Shown here: in pieces, positions 43,632 through 56,368 of the stretch
How the letters are laid out: each line of letters starts with the position of its first letter
Position numbering within the stretch: position 1 is the first letter of the stretch
From: Dipteris shenzhenensis
Taxonomy: Eukaryota; Polypodiophyta; Polypodiopsida; Gleicheniales
DNA length: 64,000 bases
Reading direction: 5' to 3' (one strand)
Assembly: GCA_047967505.1 (NCBI GenBank)
Contig: CM106539.1
The notes under the pieces: generated by a model
Databases searched by the model: none
Told to the model about the DNA's origin: nothing
What the model saw: only the letters and a program-made list of their open reading frames with translations
Program-made: the position numbers and the translations under genes

Positions 43632-46601
43632 GATTTCCATTCCTCCTAATGCTTTGGCACCGTCTCCCTCACCTGGGCTGCCCCGTCCCCTAAGTCCGGG
43701 AGCCATCGCCGGGGTCAGTGTTGCCAGTGCGGTGACTGTAGCAGTGGTACTCAGATTGCTAATCTGGCTAGCGCAGCTAAGGCCAAATATTCAATCGCCG
43801 TATGGAAGCTTCGGAATAGGTGGTCTAGCACAGAAGGCCAAGCTTCTTGCTATGGGTCGTGCTGCTGCGGATTTGGGAGAGGGTGGAGGTGAAGGTATGT
43901 GTTTTCGTCGTTTCACTTTAGATTTCAGCGAGCCATCACCACATCTTTTACATCACTCTTTCGCCTTGGCTGACTTAGTACAGAAGGTAAAGGCGGGGAG
44001 GCCACGACAGAACATGTCAATTCTGATCAAACGCGGGATCACGGCACAACGAATCCATTAAGCTCGATCGCAATGAGCATACATCCAGAGTGTGAATCGT
44101 TCGTGACTAGTACCATTAATTCCTTAAAGGCCGCCGTCACGAAGGAATTCAACGCTCATAAGGCCATGATGCAAGAGAAGATGGACAATTTTGGCATGGC
44201 CAGCGGCAGTGGTGAAACTCTTCTACGCACAATGATGCAGAAGCACTTCAGTGGTCTAGGCAAGGATAGCGCCCTCGAAGTTGTTCTTCACGCCATGATG
44301 CAAGAGCAGTTGGGTGACGGCAAGGCAAGCAACGGTGAAGCCGTAGGTAACGGAATCGGAGGTCAACCTACTCCTCGCGCTATGATGCAAGAGCAGCTGG
44401 GTCAGCGTGCTGTAGGCTTGGTGAGCGACGGTATTGAAGCTCTTGTTCGCTCCGTGACGCACGATGAACTGGGATGGAGTGGGCAAGGGAATTAGTAACA
44501 CTGTAGATATTATCACCTCCAAAATGCACCAGGAACTGGACGGTGCAGTGCGCATCGCGCGTGGTAGTGAAGCTGTTCTTTGCACCATGCTGCAACAGCA
44601 TGCGGGTGGCGTAGGCAAAGGAAGCAACAACGAAGTTCTTCGCCGCGCAATGATGCAACAGCAGTGGAGCGGTGTAGGCGATGAGGCTATTCCACCTGCC
44701 ATAATGCAAGACCGGGTGGGTAATTTAAAGAATTCAAGCACCCGCGAAGCTCTTCTACGTGCCATGCTGGAAGAACGGTTTCGTGGTGTAGGCAGTAATA
44801 ATGATATGATGACCAACACTCAAGCACCTAAAGGTACTTACTTTCGCCTTCTCATTCCGCAACAGAAACACAAGGAACAGCCTCATCTTCTTTTCTCCAC
44901 TTCGTTGGCTGTAGGAGGGATCAATCAAGGCAAGGGTGCCGCTACAGAAGGAGATACACCGTCTGTTAGATCTACTCCTCAAACGAGGCCGGTCCATGAC
45001 ATAACACGGTCATCTATCGCCTCTTGGTCCTCCTCTACAATTCCAGAGCATGAGCGAACGGTGACACGAACAATTACTTCATTGAACGCTGGTGGAAATG
45101 GGCAAACAATTGACGGGGACAGTACTCTTCATATGGCCATTGTGCAGGACCAGCAGCCAGGTAATGCAGGCATGGCGAGCGATGGTTCCCGTACTGCAGC
45201 TGGTGCGTATCTTAAACTTCTCATGCCCAAAGAATGCAGCAAAATCGCGAGGCTAGTCACCTAATTCAAAGCTCTCTGTTCTACTTTCGTAGGTAACAGC
45301 GCAGAAATTAACTCACAACTACGGGTTTATGGCACAGGGTTGACATCTATTCCAGTAAATCTGGTGAGCTTGGTTCCCCCCCTTTTGCAGAGCGTTATTC
45401 CAGTAGGTTTTGAAGACTGCGTACTTGGTATATTTTGTCGTCGAACAATTTGACGCTCTTCATGTCATGGTGCTAGATAATCAGGGTAGTGCACGCGTGG
45501 TGGGTGATACTACAACTGCAGGTACGGGTGTCGACCTGCTTATTTGGAGAAAACAAGACAAATTGTAAGACGCCTCCTCATCTTTCTTTCGTGCTTGGTC
45601 GAGTGTAGGTGAATCTGCCTTCGTAGAAAGCCACCATTCTATCGATCCTATTACTCAAACAGGGGTTTACAACACAACACACCTGCCATCAAGCTCCACC
45701 TCTCCTCCTTCATGGAGCACAAATGATAAAGGATTAGTTAGCTCTACTAATGTGTTGACGGCAACTCTCAGCAGTAGAAACGTTGGTGCCATGATGCAAG
45801 ACCAATCGAGGACTGGTCAAGCCATCGAGAGAGTCATACCTTCGGTGAGTGAGCTCCTCTGAAATAATTTGATCTTCCAAACTCGTCAACTCGTCTTAGA
45901 AATGTTTAAGCCAAACCACGATTTGAGGTGCCTGAGGACAAAACTAAGGATCCTCCCGTGCGCTCCCAGTAGCGCAGTCTCATCGGGCTCGCATATCGTC
46001 TCTTGGAGTTCTTGGTGTTTGGAGTTATTGTGCCAATGATTCCGTCTGGTAGATACACAAGACATGATGTATTTGCGCGTAGAAGTTTCCAGCATGTAAG
46101 GTCGTTCTGAGCCGCCGTTTTCAGACAATTTCATCTCATCCGACCATCGCCAACAAGAAGAATCATTCTCTGTATTGACAGGTGGAAGGCTTTCATCCCT
46201 CACAATCACATAGACAACTACAAACAATAGAGGCAAACAATAGAGGCAATAGAAGAACAGCATCCTCCTCGAGGCAACCTGGTGAGTTCCCTTATTACTG
46301 CAGGATTGGGAATTTTACTTTCTTTGCGTCTTGGCTAAAAAGGTTTCTTTTGCACGATACAGTCGTAGAGAGGACTTATCCGGAATCGGAGACTACGTCC
46401 GCTAGAAGAGAAAGGCACAATCCCGCACATGGCGACGACACTCAAGATCACGTTTCGCGTGCAACTAACATGCATCCTAGCAGCCTTGAGATGGCCGCTT
46501 CGCGAATCACAGACTTGGTACAGACCATTGGCGATATTCTTGCCTCCAGTACCCATGCAATTCACGAGGAAGCCATGAATGGTGATTATCTTTCCTTTTA
46601 G
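43486..46601 (+). CDS. hypothetical multi-exon protein with A-M-M-Q-E repeats, probably broken
   Basis: From ATG 43486 the first exon (to 43894) encodes a proline-rich segment (SPSSAPQNPSFYVPP, PSPGLPRPLSPG) and one hydrophobic helix, AIAGVSVASAVTVAVVLRLL. Intron 43895-43983 (GTATGT...GTACAG) keeps frame. Exon 2 (43984-44833) carries tandem 21-29-residue repeats built on A-M-M-Q-E/D/Q, starting at 44166, 44232, 44295, 44382, 44454, 44521, 44587, 44650, 44701 and 44764. Later exons (about 44915-45202, 45293-45363, 45609-45844, 46182-46281, 46365-46581) hold two more (45134, 45789) and end near 46601. Between 44454 and 44521 the frame shifts, apparently a 2-base loss, causing a stop at 44493. 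I do not recognise the family. Base composition is GC-richer than the neighbours. It could be an aged host gene or captured sequence. Confidence 0.5.
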
Positions 46602-47054
46602 GCTGCTTTTTGTTGGCTTCTGAGTTTTTCGGCACATGGTTTAGTTAATGTGTTTGTGATTTTGATTTATCAATGGCATGTTATGCATATTTTGGCCTCC
46701 GCTTCTCATGTAGCACTTTTTATTTCTTGATAGGCTTTCCTCATAGAGAGGTAGACGGACATTGGACTCGGATGTTAAGGGAATCCTTGTATTTGGCCTT
46801 GGATCATCGTGTGAGAGCATTCCATGGGCCACATAATGTGCACTAACATAGCTCTCCTTAGAACCTAACCTTTGGCGAGGGATATGATCGTGACATGTAT
46901 GCACAAGAAACATCAACCACTAGAAGAGCTGAGGATGATGTTGCATAATAGCATACTAAGAGATGATTTATTGATGAATTTGAAATACAAATGGAGATGG
47001 TGGCATGCTCAATGGCATACTCCATTACTTTCATAAGATGGGACACATGGCAGG

Positions 47055-47390
47055 GCTGATCACTCATTCTTTGTGAAGAAGACAGATACCGGTTATGTTG
47101 TGATTGTTATATATGTTGATGATTTGATTCTGACTGGCAGTGATGATGATGGGATTGCTGGAATTAAGAGCATGCTGAAAATGGAGTTTGACATGAAGGA
47201 TTTGGGAGATTTGAAGTTTTTTCTTAGCATAGAGGTGTTGAGAACACATGATGGCATTTGGCTTATGCAGAGGCAGTATGCCTTGAATATATTGGAGAGG
47301 TTTGGCATGAAGGAATGCAAACCTATAGATACACCTTTGGAGCAAAACTTGAAGGCATCATCATCTTTCTCTTCATCCACCAACGTCTCT
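47055..47390 (+). pseudogene. Ty1/copia reverse transcriptase fragment
   Basis: The frame reads ADHSFFVKKTDTG, IYVDDLILTGSD, FDMKDLGDLKFFLSIEV, IWLMQRQYALNILERFGM and IDTPLEQN, the palm and thumb of copia RT including the Y-V-D-D catalytic pair at about 47112-47123. No stop interrupts it, but it starts mid-domain and ends where the next blocks should begin. It is not closely similar to the copia copy at 32430, so it is a different lineage. Confidence 0.85.
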
Positions 47391-48672
47391 CTCAACGGGT
47401 CATGTAAGTCCATCTTTTCATCATCATCAATTGGGACATTATGATCTTCAAGGTCATCATCCATGTCACATTAGGGTTACATCCACTTTTGGAAAAACTT
47501 ATATGGTCAATGAGTCAAGACAAATTTGGATGACACCAGCCTTCACATTCTTCCTCCAAGCTAGACAAGGTGTCTAGAATCAAGCAATCTTGAGAACTCA
47601 AGAGGTTATAGGTCTATAGGCATTCACTTATGATGGCTCATTACCAGTGCTCTTAAAAAGTCATTGATTGAAAAATCTTTCAACCCCATTTAAATGTCTA
47701 TTATAAGCTAAATGTTGGTAGGCATTTTTTCATTAAGATTTCAGACCCTTCTTGAATACTTTATAATATGTTCTTTTATATATGGTCTAGTACACATGAT
47801 TTCCCATAAATGCATTACATAATATGACTCTATTGGAAATTGTGAATGATTTTCAAGTTGGGAGGGTATTCTTCAAACAAATAACATAGCACGTTTCAGT
47901 AGAGGAGGGGATTTTTTTTAATTAGATGACTTATATGCATGAGGGGATTAAATATCTAGTTCATGATACTTAAATTCAACATTAAAATCTGCATACTAAT
48001 ACACGAGGTGTCAATACATGTGTAAAAAGAAGTAATTTTGTCTTTTATATGTTTTCTTGCATTTGGTGTATGCATTTTTACATAGTGGACGCCCTCTAGG
48101 TACATGTGGGCCAATGCATGATTGGGTGTAGCCCTTTATTGGTGGGAAGCTCAAGGAATATGTTGCATATGGCTAACTTTATCGATTCGTAACTTATGCA
48201 TTTCTGAATGGATTTTGATAAACTTGGTGCCTAAACTAATCCACACATTTTTAGCTTGAATATGAGATCAAACATAACACAATTGGCATCTTAAATGAGA
48301 TCATTGAGTTATTGCAAATGTTATAATGCCTATGAAGCATGCATGCTAGACTGTGTAGGATGTCCAAAATTATTCTACATATATATGGAATAAATTGTTT
48401 ATTTGAAAGTGAACTCCTTGAGTGTACCACAAACCAAACATGCCAACTAATACAGAACCTTTTCTATGGTTTAGGGGGTCTCTAATACTGTGCTACAATT
48501 ATATGCATACATTTTAAAGCAAGCTTAATAACTTTTTCTCATTTGGTTGGAAAGACAAACTCTTTGAAAAAATGTACTCCAAACTTATGGAGCTAGTGCA
48601 TAGTGAATTTCTTAAAGGGCCCCAAAATAAGTTCCCTTCTTTCCTAATGTAGAAATAAGATCACAGTCGGGT
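47391..48672. other. unclassified AT-rich interval
   Basis: The first 75 bases encode, on the minus strand, an acidic stretch (DDDLEDHNVPIDDDEKMD) like CACTA transposase tails; the rest shows nothing recognisable. Confidence 0.35.
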
Positions 48673-49399
48673 CATAACAAGACAAAGCACCTACAGATGC
48701 GCACACAGATGCATTTACTGAACTAAAAAAAAACTTACGAGCGCGTCTATTTGCACGTCTATTTGTGCATCTATAGGCCCGTGTTTAAGAGCGTGTCTAT
48801 ATAGTAGACAGACGCACGTATAGATGTGCATATAGACGTGCTAATAGATGCTCTGCTACAAAATTTAAAAAATAGACAGACGCATCGTTAAACACGTGTA
48901 TAGATGCATTTATAAATAGTCTTATAGATGCTTTTATAGACTCGCAAATAGACGCTCCTCGAATAGACAGACACGTATATAGACACGTTTATAGATGCAC
49001 TGATAGACACGCTACATAATATTTTTTAAATTTATAGAATGCTGTGTATGTTATGTATGCTATGTAGTTATAGGAATCCCATTTCCAAATTGTGTAATTT
49101 AATTCTTACAGCCAACCGCATTTTAATTAGCACTCTTGCAAGCACCTCTATAGCCGACAATTACAATTCCAAATAAAACATTACAACTCCAAAACGTTTA
49201 GTTCACAAGGCATTAATTGATAGAACATTGCACAAGAAAATTGAAAGCTCAAAAAGTGCTTGTATGTACATATAGCACGAAGCTAAGCCATGTCATGTGG
49301 CTTCAAGTATAAAAAATAAGAGGAGTGTATATACAAGAGGCAGAAGCCAAGCTAGTGGCTTTAAGTACAAAAAAGAGTAGCTAGCACTACTTCTATGAC

Positions 49400-50815
49400 T
49401 AATCTAAGTTCTCCACATCCTTGCTTCTGTCCACGCTCCCTTGTGCACTCCCTTCTCCGCCTCCTTCCTCGTCTTCTTCCTCGTCTTCTTATGCAAGGGC
49501 CTGTAAAAAAGGGACAACATATATCAATGTATGAAAAATCAAATCTTTACTTATAATATTGACATTATTTAATTACTTTTAAATACCTCGGGGGGTGCTC
49601 CAGTAGCCCAGATATACTGCTCCTCAGTAATCAACCCATCATGATAGAAGTGCTTCCATGTATCTCCTTTGCAATGGTGGTGGTGGTAGGTTATCTCAAC
49701 AGGAGTAGGGTATCTGCCCACGATATCAAGCTGCAAGACGACACAATTTGTGGAGGGGTTAGTACAAAGATACAACCTCCTAATAAACTACATAAACAAT
49801 ATAATTTGAGATCGATACTTACAAATTGGGCCTCCCATGATTCAACACCCCTTGCTCTAAAATGCATGCTTCCATATTGCTCGATTTGGATCCTTCGTGC
49901 CTCCATGTGTTGCACATTGGGATCCTCCCTCGCTGACTTCATTGCTTTCTTCCACTCATGCTTGTGAGCGGTGTGGGGTAGGCCCCTTGGTGGTTGACCT
50001 CCCTTGAGCCTGGCAAGCTCCGCTAGTGCCTACCTCTTAAGCGAAGATCTTTTATTGCCAAGTATCGTAATAATCTTTGACTTGGCCCATTTATCTGTGA
50101 ACTGAAGATTGGGGGCGTTAGGATACCTAGAGCAAATAGCAGTGAGGGTCTCATCAGCCAACCTCTTTGGCTGGTCTTTGTAGTGGATAAAGCAATCTCT
50201 ATAATTGTTAGCAATTACAGAGCACATGTAGGCCATGATGTCCTTCCCCCGTGCATCCATCAAGATGCCTCTTGTCTGAGTGATATCATAGAAGATCGTA
50301 CCATCACCCGGAGGCATGTCTATTCATCTGAATCATAATCATCCCCACCACCACCCCTCCCAAAGCACTGTGCCATGCATCCCCCACCGCTCTCCCTGCT
50401 ACTACACCTGCTACCATGTTGTGTCGAGCTAGTACCATGGCCATTGGTAGCTGGAGACTGCATGGGACTACGTGGACCATAGCTGGAGAACCAAGTCTCA
50501 ACTACACAGGAGCACGCCGATGGCTTTGCGAGACAAAAGGACCTCCTGACGGCATGGGGGAAGGGGCATAAGACGGCATGGGGGAAGGGCCTCAGTTGTG
50601 TAGCCAGCTAGGTTGTGGTGACTCCACTGGGGTAATCTCAGCTGGTGTGGGGTTGGGGTGGTTTGGAGTCTGTAGTGCTGACTCCTGGGGGGTGTTTAGA
50701 GTACCTGTCATGTAGCCGTATAACTCCCTAGGATTGGGAGGGTGCCCTAAAAGGTTATATAACTCCCTAAAAATGGTCTCCCAGAGATCAGGTGAGCCTC
50801 AAGGGCTACATGATG
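49400..50815 (-). pseudogene. TNPA-like CACTA protein, element B
   Basis: Minus strand blocks match element A: DITQTRGILMDARGKDIMAY and VIANNYRDCFIHYKDQPK, QFTDKWAKSKIITILGNKRS, a degraded KHEWKKAMKSAREDP block ending at a GTAAGT donor (about 49830), LDIVGRYPTPVEITYHHHHC and FYHDGLITEEQYIWATGAPP (49740-49590), then an acidic tail near 49400-49500. Unlike element A, the DARGKD position has no stop, but the proline-rich N-terminus is shorter and shifted. Confidence 0.7.
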
Positions 50816-50949
50816 AACTAGAAAAAAGAAAAAAAGAAGATTACTGATGAGCTGAGAAGAGAAAAAAAAGAGAAAAAGAGAGAGAAAAGGGAAGGGAAGA
50901 GAAGAGAAGGGAAGGGAAGGAAAGAGAAGAGAAGGAAGGGAAGGGAAGG

Positions 50950-51680
50950 GAAGCGTCTAAAACTGTCGAAGCACATCTATAGACACGTCTGAGAAGCGCG
51001 TCTATTTTTGCGTATAACAACACATCTATAGACACGATTGTCTGTGTATGAAAACAAACTAGACGTGCACCTAGACACGCTTGTAGATGTGGTTTTAGAT
51101 GCGCTCTAAGATGCATCTATAAACGCCTTTCGACAGACTGACTATTCTAAAAAGTGGAAAAGGACATGCGCCCGACACAAAAGTATAACATTGATACCAA
51201 AATCATTCGTTTCTTGGATATGACAATTAAAGACAAATCCAAAGAGAGAAACTTCCAAAGAAGATCAACCGTAAAGAGACTTACTTTGGATAGAGGTATG
51301 GAAGCTTCTTGTCCTTCTTCAGACTTGTTTCTCTTCCTTGTTCACCCTCTTCTCCTGTAAGCCTGGAAGTAAGTGTGGGTGCCTTCCTCTTAAGTGTAAG
51401 CCTAGAAGGGTGCCTTCCTCTTAAGTGTCAGACTTTGGATCTTTTAATAGCAAAGCAAGCAAGCTGCGGAAGCTTATGTGAAGAAAAGCAAAACAAGTGC
51501 GCTAAAAGTAGATTTGAAAACTACATCTATTTGTGCATCTAATGGCATGTCTATACATGCATCTAGATACACGTGTAATTGTGTATCTAAATACACAAAG
51601 CAGATGCGGTTTTAGATGTGCCTATAGACATGCACTACAGAACAGACAGAGTGGTTTTAGATGCACCTTTAGACATGCCA
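50950..51680. promoter_or_regulatory. central repeat array between TNPA and TNPD (element B)
   Basis: GTCTATAGACACGTCTGAG, TAGACGTGCACCTAGACACG and similar words cluster at 50950-51135 and 51520-51680, matching the central clusters of element A in position. It has lost more CG dinucleotides (to CA or TG) than element A, as expected after methylation. Confidence 0.6.
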
Positions 51681-51740
51681 CAGAGTTTTAAAATTAAATA
51701 TTTGAAGAAAAGCAAAGTTTTTTGGGTTGTTTGTTTGTAG

Positions 51741-54700
51741 GATGTCTTCATCTTCAACAAGTAGCTTCAGTGAGGATGAATCCCTCCATATCCACCATCG
51801 CAAAATGTGGTTGGAGCAAAAAATCAAATGTACGTGTGATCGATGTCGAGGAAACATGTATCGTGCACGCAGGATGACACTCAATCACATCTCAAAGTAT
51901 GGAAAATGGGATGCGACCATAACATGGTAAGTGTTAAAGAGTTAAGGTTGATTGAGATACCTATGGGTATTCATATGTTTGAGTTATGATCCCGTTTTAA
52001 TTTGATACAAGATGCAGTGCCACACCTGCATATGTTGCCCTGTGCTCACCGTGAGCAGTTACTAAACTTGCAAACCATCTATGGATGGAGCAATGCAAGT
52101 TTGAATGCATTACTCAAGTAAGCTTTAAAGTATATTCTGCAAACATGGTGAATTATGCTAGTGGGTCAATTACTCGAATGTTTCTCATTTATGGTCTTCA
52201 CCTGTAGGCTATTGTGTAAAATGCTTCCAAGGGAGAATAAATTACTGACCTCAAGAGATATCACGGGCAACATGTGACCTCTCTTGGAGGATTAGATTAC
52301 AAGCGCATCCATCCATGCGTCAATGATTGTGTTTTGTTTTGTGGACTACATAAGGATGCAAGAGAGTGCCCTACTTGTGGAGAGGCAAGGTATAGAGCAG
52401 ATCTCAAAACTTTGGATGTGCCTCGTAAGGTTCTGTGACATTTTCCCATAATCCCTTGCATCCAACATATGTTCAAGTGCAAATCCATTGCACAACTCAT
52501 GTCATGGCATTCCTCCCATCGATCAACTGATGGCAAGTGGAGAACTCCCCAGACTCTCTTGCATGGAAGCATATTGAAGACACATGGCCAAGCTTCAAGG
52601 AAGAACCTAGGAGCTTGAGACTGGGATTGGTTATGAATGGTGTGAACCCATTTGGTCTCAAAAGTAGCTCTTATAGTGTATGGCCAGTGATATTGGTGAA
52701 TTATAATCTTCCACAATCTATGGCTATTAAGAAAGGCCATGTTATGCTGTCCCTTCTAATTCCAGGGAAACATAAAGTCAAAAATCCTGATGTTTATTTG
52801 GAGCCTTTGATTGATGAGCTAGAGATAATTTGGAGAGGTATCGAGGTGCATGATGTGAGCAAGTCTCCCTTGTCACGAGACTTCAACTGCAAAGCAGTCT
52901 TGATGTGGATGGTGCATGACTTCCTAGGCTATGGCGAGTGTTCAGGTAAGCATTGCACTTTTAATTATGAGTAGGCAACCGATGTGGCACCTTGAACCCA
53001 CCTTCAACTCTTAATTGCGTCTATTGTTCAGGTCTCACTACATCAGGTTACCATGCATGTCCTGTTTGTGGTCCTTCACTAGTTGCCTCACAGGCAGGCT
53101 CATTGAATAAGGTCATCTATGAGAATCACCATTGATTTCTCCCACCTGATCATCCTAGATATGTTGCCCCTTGGAATGAAGTCCTCCCACAATCACTCAC
53201 TTTGGGAGATTGGATGAGAATTTGAAACGGTTCCATGAATCCTCTGCCACTTGGCATGAGCCGGTAAGGGTTTGTAACTATTGTCTGCTATATTGGTTGG
53301 AAATAAAGATTGCCCGCTAACACCAGCTTTTGTTTCGATACTCCATCTTTTATCGTTTACCATATTGGTCCCACCTCAATCACCTGCTTGATCCCATGCA
53401 TATTTTCAAGAATGTGGCATCTACCGTTTGGGAGCATTTGAATGGGACACAAGATTCCGTAGGCATAAGGGAGAATCTACATACTGCAAGGAGGATGCAT
53501 GAAGCTTGGCCACAAGAGAGACCAAATGGGCATGTTTTTTTACCTCGTGCACTGTGGAGATTATCAAAGCTAGAGATGGCAGCGGTGAAGCGTGCTATTA
53601 CTACAATATGTACTCCCACTGGATGCATGAGGTGTTTGAAGGGAGCCTTTACAAAGAGCAAGAAAAGAGGTGTAGAGCAATTATATGGCTTGAAATCTCA
53701 TGATTGGCACAAGATGCTCCAAGTAAGTATTTTATGTGCGTAATATCTTTTTCCTTTCAAATTTGTGAGTGAATAATTATAAGCAACTAATCAACCACCT
53801 CCTCGTGGGTTCAGTTCATACTACCTACTAGCATTTCTCATAGTGCATCGAAGGACGTGAAAGATTGTATTTACAAGATGCGCAAGCTTGTGAGGTACTT
53901 TACATGATACAAAATATGATGCATATCAATGCTCCATGCAAGGTGTTCATATTGCTAATATGGTGTACTTTTTCATTTCTAGGTATGTGAGCTCAAAGGA
54001 AATAGATCCCACCACGCTTGAGAATGCTCGAGTTATGTCATTAGAGGTGGTTTGTTTACTGGAGGAGACATTTCCACATTCTATTCTCACAAGCCAACTA
54101 CATCTTATAGTGAATTTGGTGGATGAAATTGCTATATGCGGTACTATACATGCACGATGGTTGTTCTTCCTCAAGTGCTTCATGAAGACCTTGAAGGGCT
54201 TCGTGAGACAAAATGCAAGACCCGAAGGTAGCATGGCCAAGGGTTGGTTGGTACAAGAGTCACTTGTATATATTTATAAGTTTCTTGTTGATGTGGATAG
54301 CTCTCTCCCATGACTATGGAGATATGATGAAGACCTAAGGATGACCTCTAATGTGCTTTAAGGGAAAGGACGCAACAAAGTAATAGACATGGAGTTGCAT
54401 AATAGTATCAACCTCTATTGCGTGCTTAATAGTGATGTGATGAAAAGATGGGCGACAAGATACGAGGATGCAAAGGCAAGAAGACAAGAAGAAAGAGCCC
54501 CCTTTCGTACACACCACGGATCTCGTGTGCCATACCCTCAGTATCTAAGAGTACTTCCAAAGGTTATTCATGTGGATTGGCTACTTGACGAAATGGAGAA
54601 AGCAGAGAGAGACGAGGGGATGCATATCATAATGGAAGAATGGGAGTATGCTAGGGGATGCATGAGCAAGGTCGACGGTGTATAGAATGTTATGCATAAG

Positions 54701-55090
54701 TTAGGAGCTGTCAATAATTTAGATTGCTTATTTAATTGATTTTTTCTTGGTGTAGTGCACTATGTTCAATGCTATATGGTGTGAGGGCAAGCATTTTCGA
54801 ACACAACGGATTGATGATAAGAGAAACACACAAGATTGCGGTGTCATTGCTAGCTTTGAGGGAGCCAATGGAGCCATGGATGATTATTGTGGCATAATCC
54901 AAGAAATTATTAAGCTTGACTTTCGATGCTTCTTTGTGTATGTTTTGGATGTAAAGTGGTTTAAGGATGTGGTGGAAAGAGGCCCTAATGCAACAATCAA
55001 ACACCATGCAAGTGGCTTTGTAACTATTGACTCCACAAAGTTTTGGCAAAGTAGGAAGGACACACTAGTACTACTGCAACAATGTGAACA
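51741..55090 (+). pseudogene. TNP2/TNPD-like CACTA transposase, element B
   Basis: Blocks in order: CTCDRCRGNMYRARRMTLNH (51741-51930), YGWSNASLNALLK, CVNDCVLFCGLHKDARECPT, MNGVNPFGLKS, VNYNLPQSMAIKKGHVML (52210-52945), HACPVCGPSL (53030-53280), NHLLDPMHIFKNVASTVWEH and TPTGCMRCLKGAFTKSKKRG in one frame (53330-53743), DUF4218-like exon (53990-54685), and DUF4216-like exon (54762-55090) with ASFEGANGAMDDYCGII. The second exon of element A is mostly deleted here, and stops occur near 52437, 53135 and 54312. The C-terminal acidic tail is absent. Confidence 0.85.
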
Positions 55091-55112
55091 GCTGTTTCCA
55101 GTGACTATGGAA

Positions 55113-55214
55113 GTGGGGTTGTGACTAGGTTCTACATCGTGGTTAGAAGGCGGTGGTAGTTTAGTGGGGTTGTGACTAGGTGCTACATCGTGGTTAGAAG
55201 GTGGTGGTAGTTGG
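55113..55214. repeat. 51-bp tandem duplication
   Basis: GTGGGGTTGTGACTAGGT begins at 55113 and 55164. On the minus strand it would encode 17 residues twice (PPPSNHDVAPSHNPTKL) within a short frame continuing to 55243. Confidence 0.75.
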
Positions 55215-56368
55215 AGAGCAGTACTAAAGAAAGTCCATGCCATGTCAACATCAACTTCATGTAGTGCCGTTGGGTAACCTACCTGGGAATCATCAAGTTG
55301 GCTAATGATGGTTTGAATAATATCTGGGATTGCTTCTAAGACATTATTATATAGGACAATTATGCAGGTAGGGGGATATCACTTGTTATTATTAGCAGAA
55401 AGATGATTGAATGCAAATTCATCATCCCCACACCAACCGTTTTAGGCTTCTTTTTAAAAAATTTTGGGTTTCAAGGTAGTTCTTATAGGTCATTAGGCTT
55501 TAGCAGGTTGAGCATGGGACTCTTTTTCAAAAAAATGGAGGACTCCTAGATGACTCTAATCCATGCCATGAGATTATATACAATGGGATGGTAATAGAGT
55601 GTAAGAATGTCGGTGTCATCTTGGAGGACTATATCCTCGTGAAAGTATGCCATATCTATTAGGGGATGAACCTGCATATTATTTTGGTGAGACGAAGGGT
55701 TTCTAAGTTGTGAGTGGTGAGTCATGAGTGCTCAAAATTGATACAGTGATGGAGGCACGGGGGGTTCACCTCCCAAAATTTTAGTGCACCACGTGCATTC
55801 AAAAGGAGGGGTATTTTAATTCCACTTTTGGAAAAATTTTAATAGGTTTACAATAACAAGAGGGGGTTTTTAATTCAACTTTAGAGAAAATTCTATTAGT
55901 TTATAAGCAAAGAGTGGTGGTTTTATTGGGGAAGAAAATTTAGTCGAGGGGTTTTCTTAATACCCCTTGAACGCATGTGATACATAGAATTTCTTAGTAG
56001 TGCACCCCTCGAGTGGAGGATGGAGGGCGGTGACAAAGATGGTGTGAAAGAAGTAGATAATTAAGGCATCTTCAACTATTTGGTTAGTGTTCAAAAAAGT
56101 GAGGATGCATGTGTGGATGCGTTCAATAGCCTCTCTTGAAGGTTTTTGGGGTCTTTTTGTGTAGGTGTAGATGCTTGTAGGTGGCTATTTGGAGATCTTC
56201 CTAGAGGCTAGCGATCTGCTACTACCTCTGTTGGATGAGCGCATGGAGCTTCTCAATTGCTATTGTGCCACCATTTCTTCTAAGGCATGCTTCTCCTCCT
56301 ATGTTTGTGTGTATTTCTATTGATCAATCATAGCTTGGCATTGTAGCGAAACATCATTGGCTTGGAGG
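55215..56368. other. unclassified interval with a MITE-like element
   Basis: At about 55768-56003 a MITE-like block has ends GGGGGGTTCACC and GTGCACCCCTCGAG and an interior AT-rich stretch with CACGTGCATTCAAA and TTGAACGCATGTGATA. It is related to, but distinct from, the GGGGGGTCAC family. The remaining sequence shows short unrecognised frames only. Confidence 0.45.

Larger units (their letters stand above)
48673..55090. mobile_element. CACTA family-2 element B (TNPA and TNPD, divergent)
   Basis: Same plan as element A: degraded terminal repeat (CATAACAAGACAAAGCACC, 48673), subterminal repeats (48695-49010), TNPA-like gene on minus (50815-49400), central repeat array (50950-51680), TNP2/TNPD-like gene on plus (51741-55090). 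The right end is gone beyond 55090. It is a separate copy of the same family, as it differs from A by many substitutions and small indels throughout. Confidence 0.85.

Noticed and set aside
44256-44819. 187-codon minus-strand frame rich in S, L and R
   Set aside because: It is the antisense of the A-M-M-Q-E repeat exon; the plus strand has splice sites and a repeat at the protein level.
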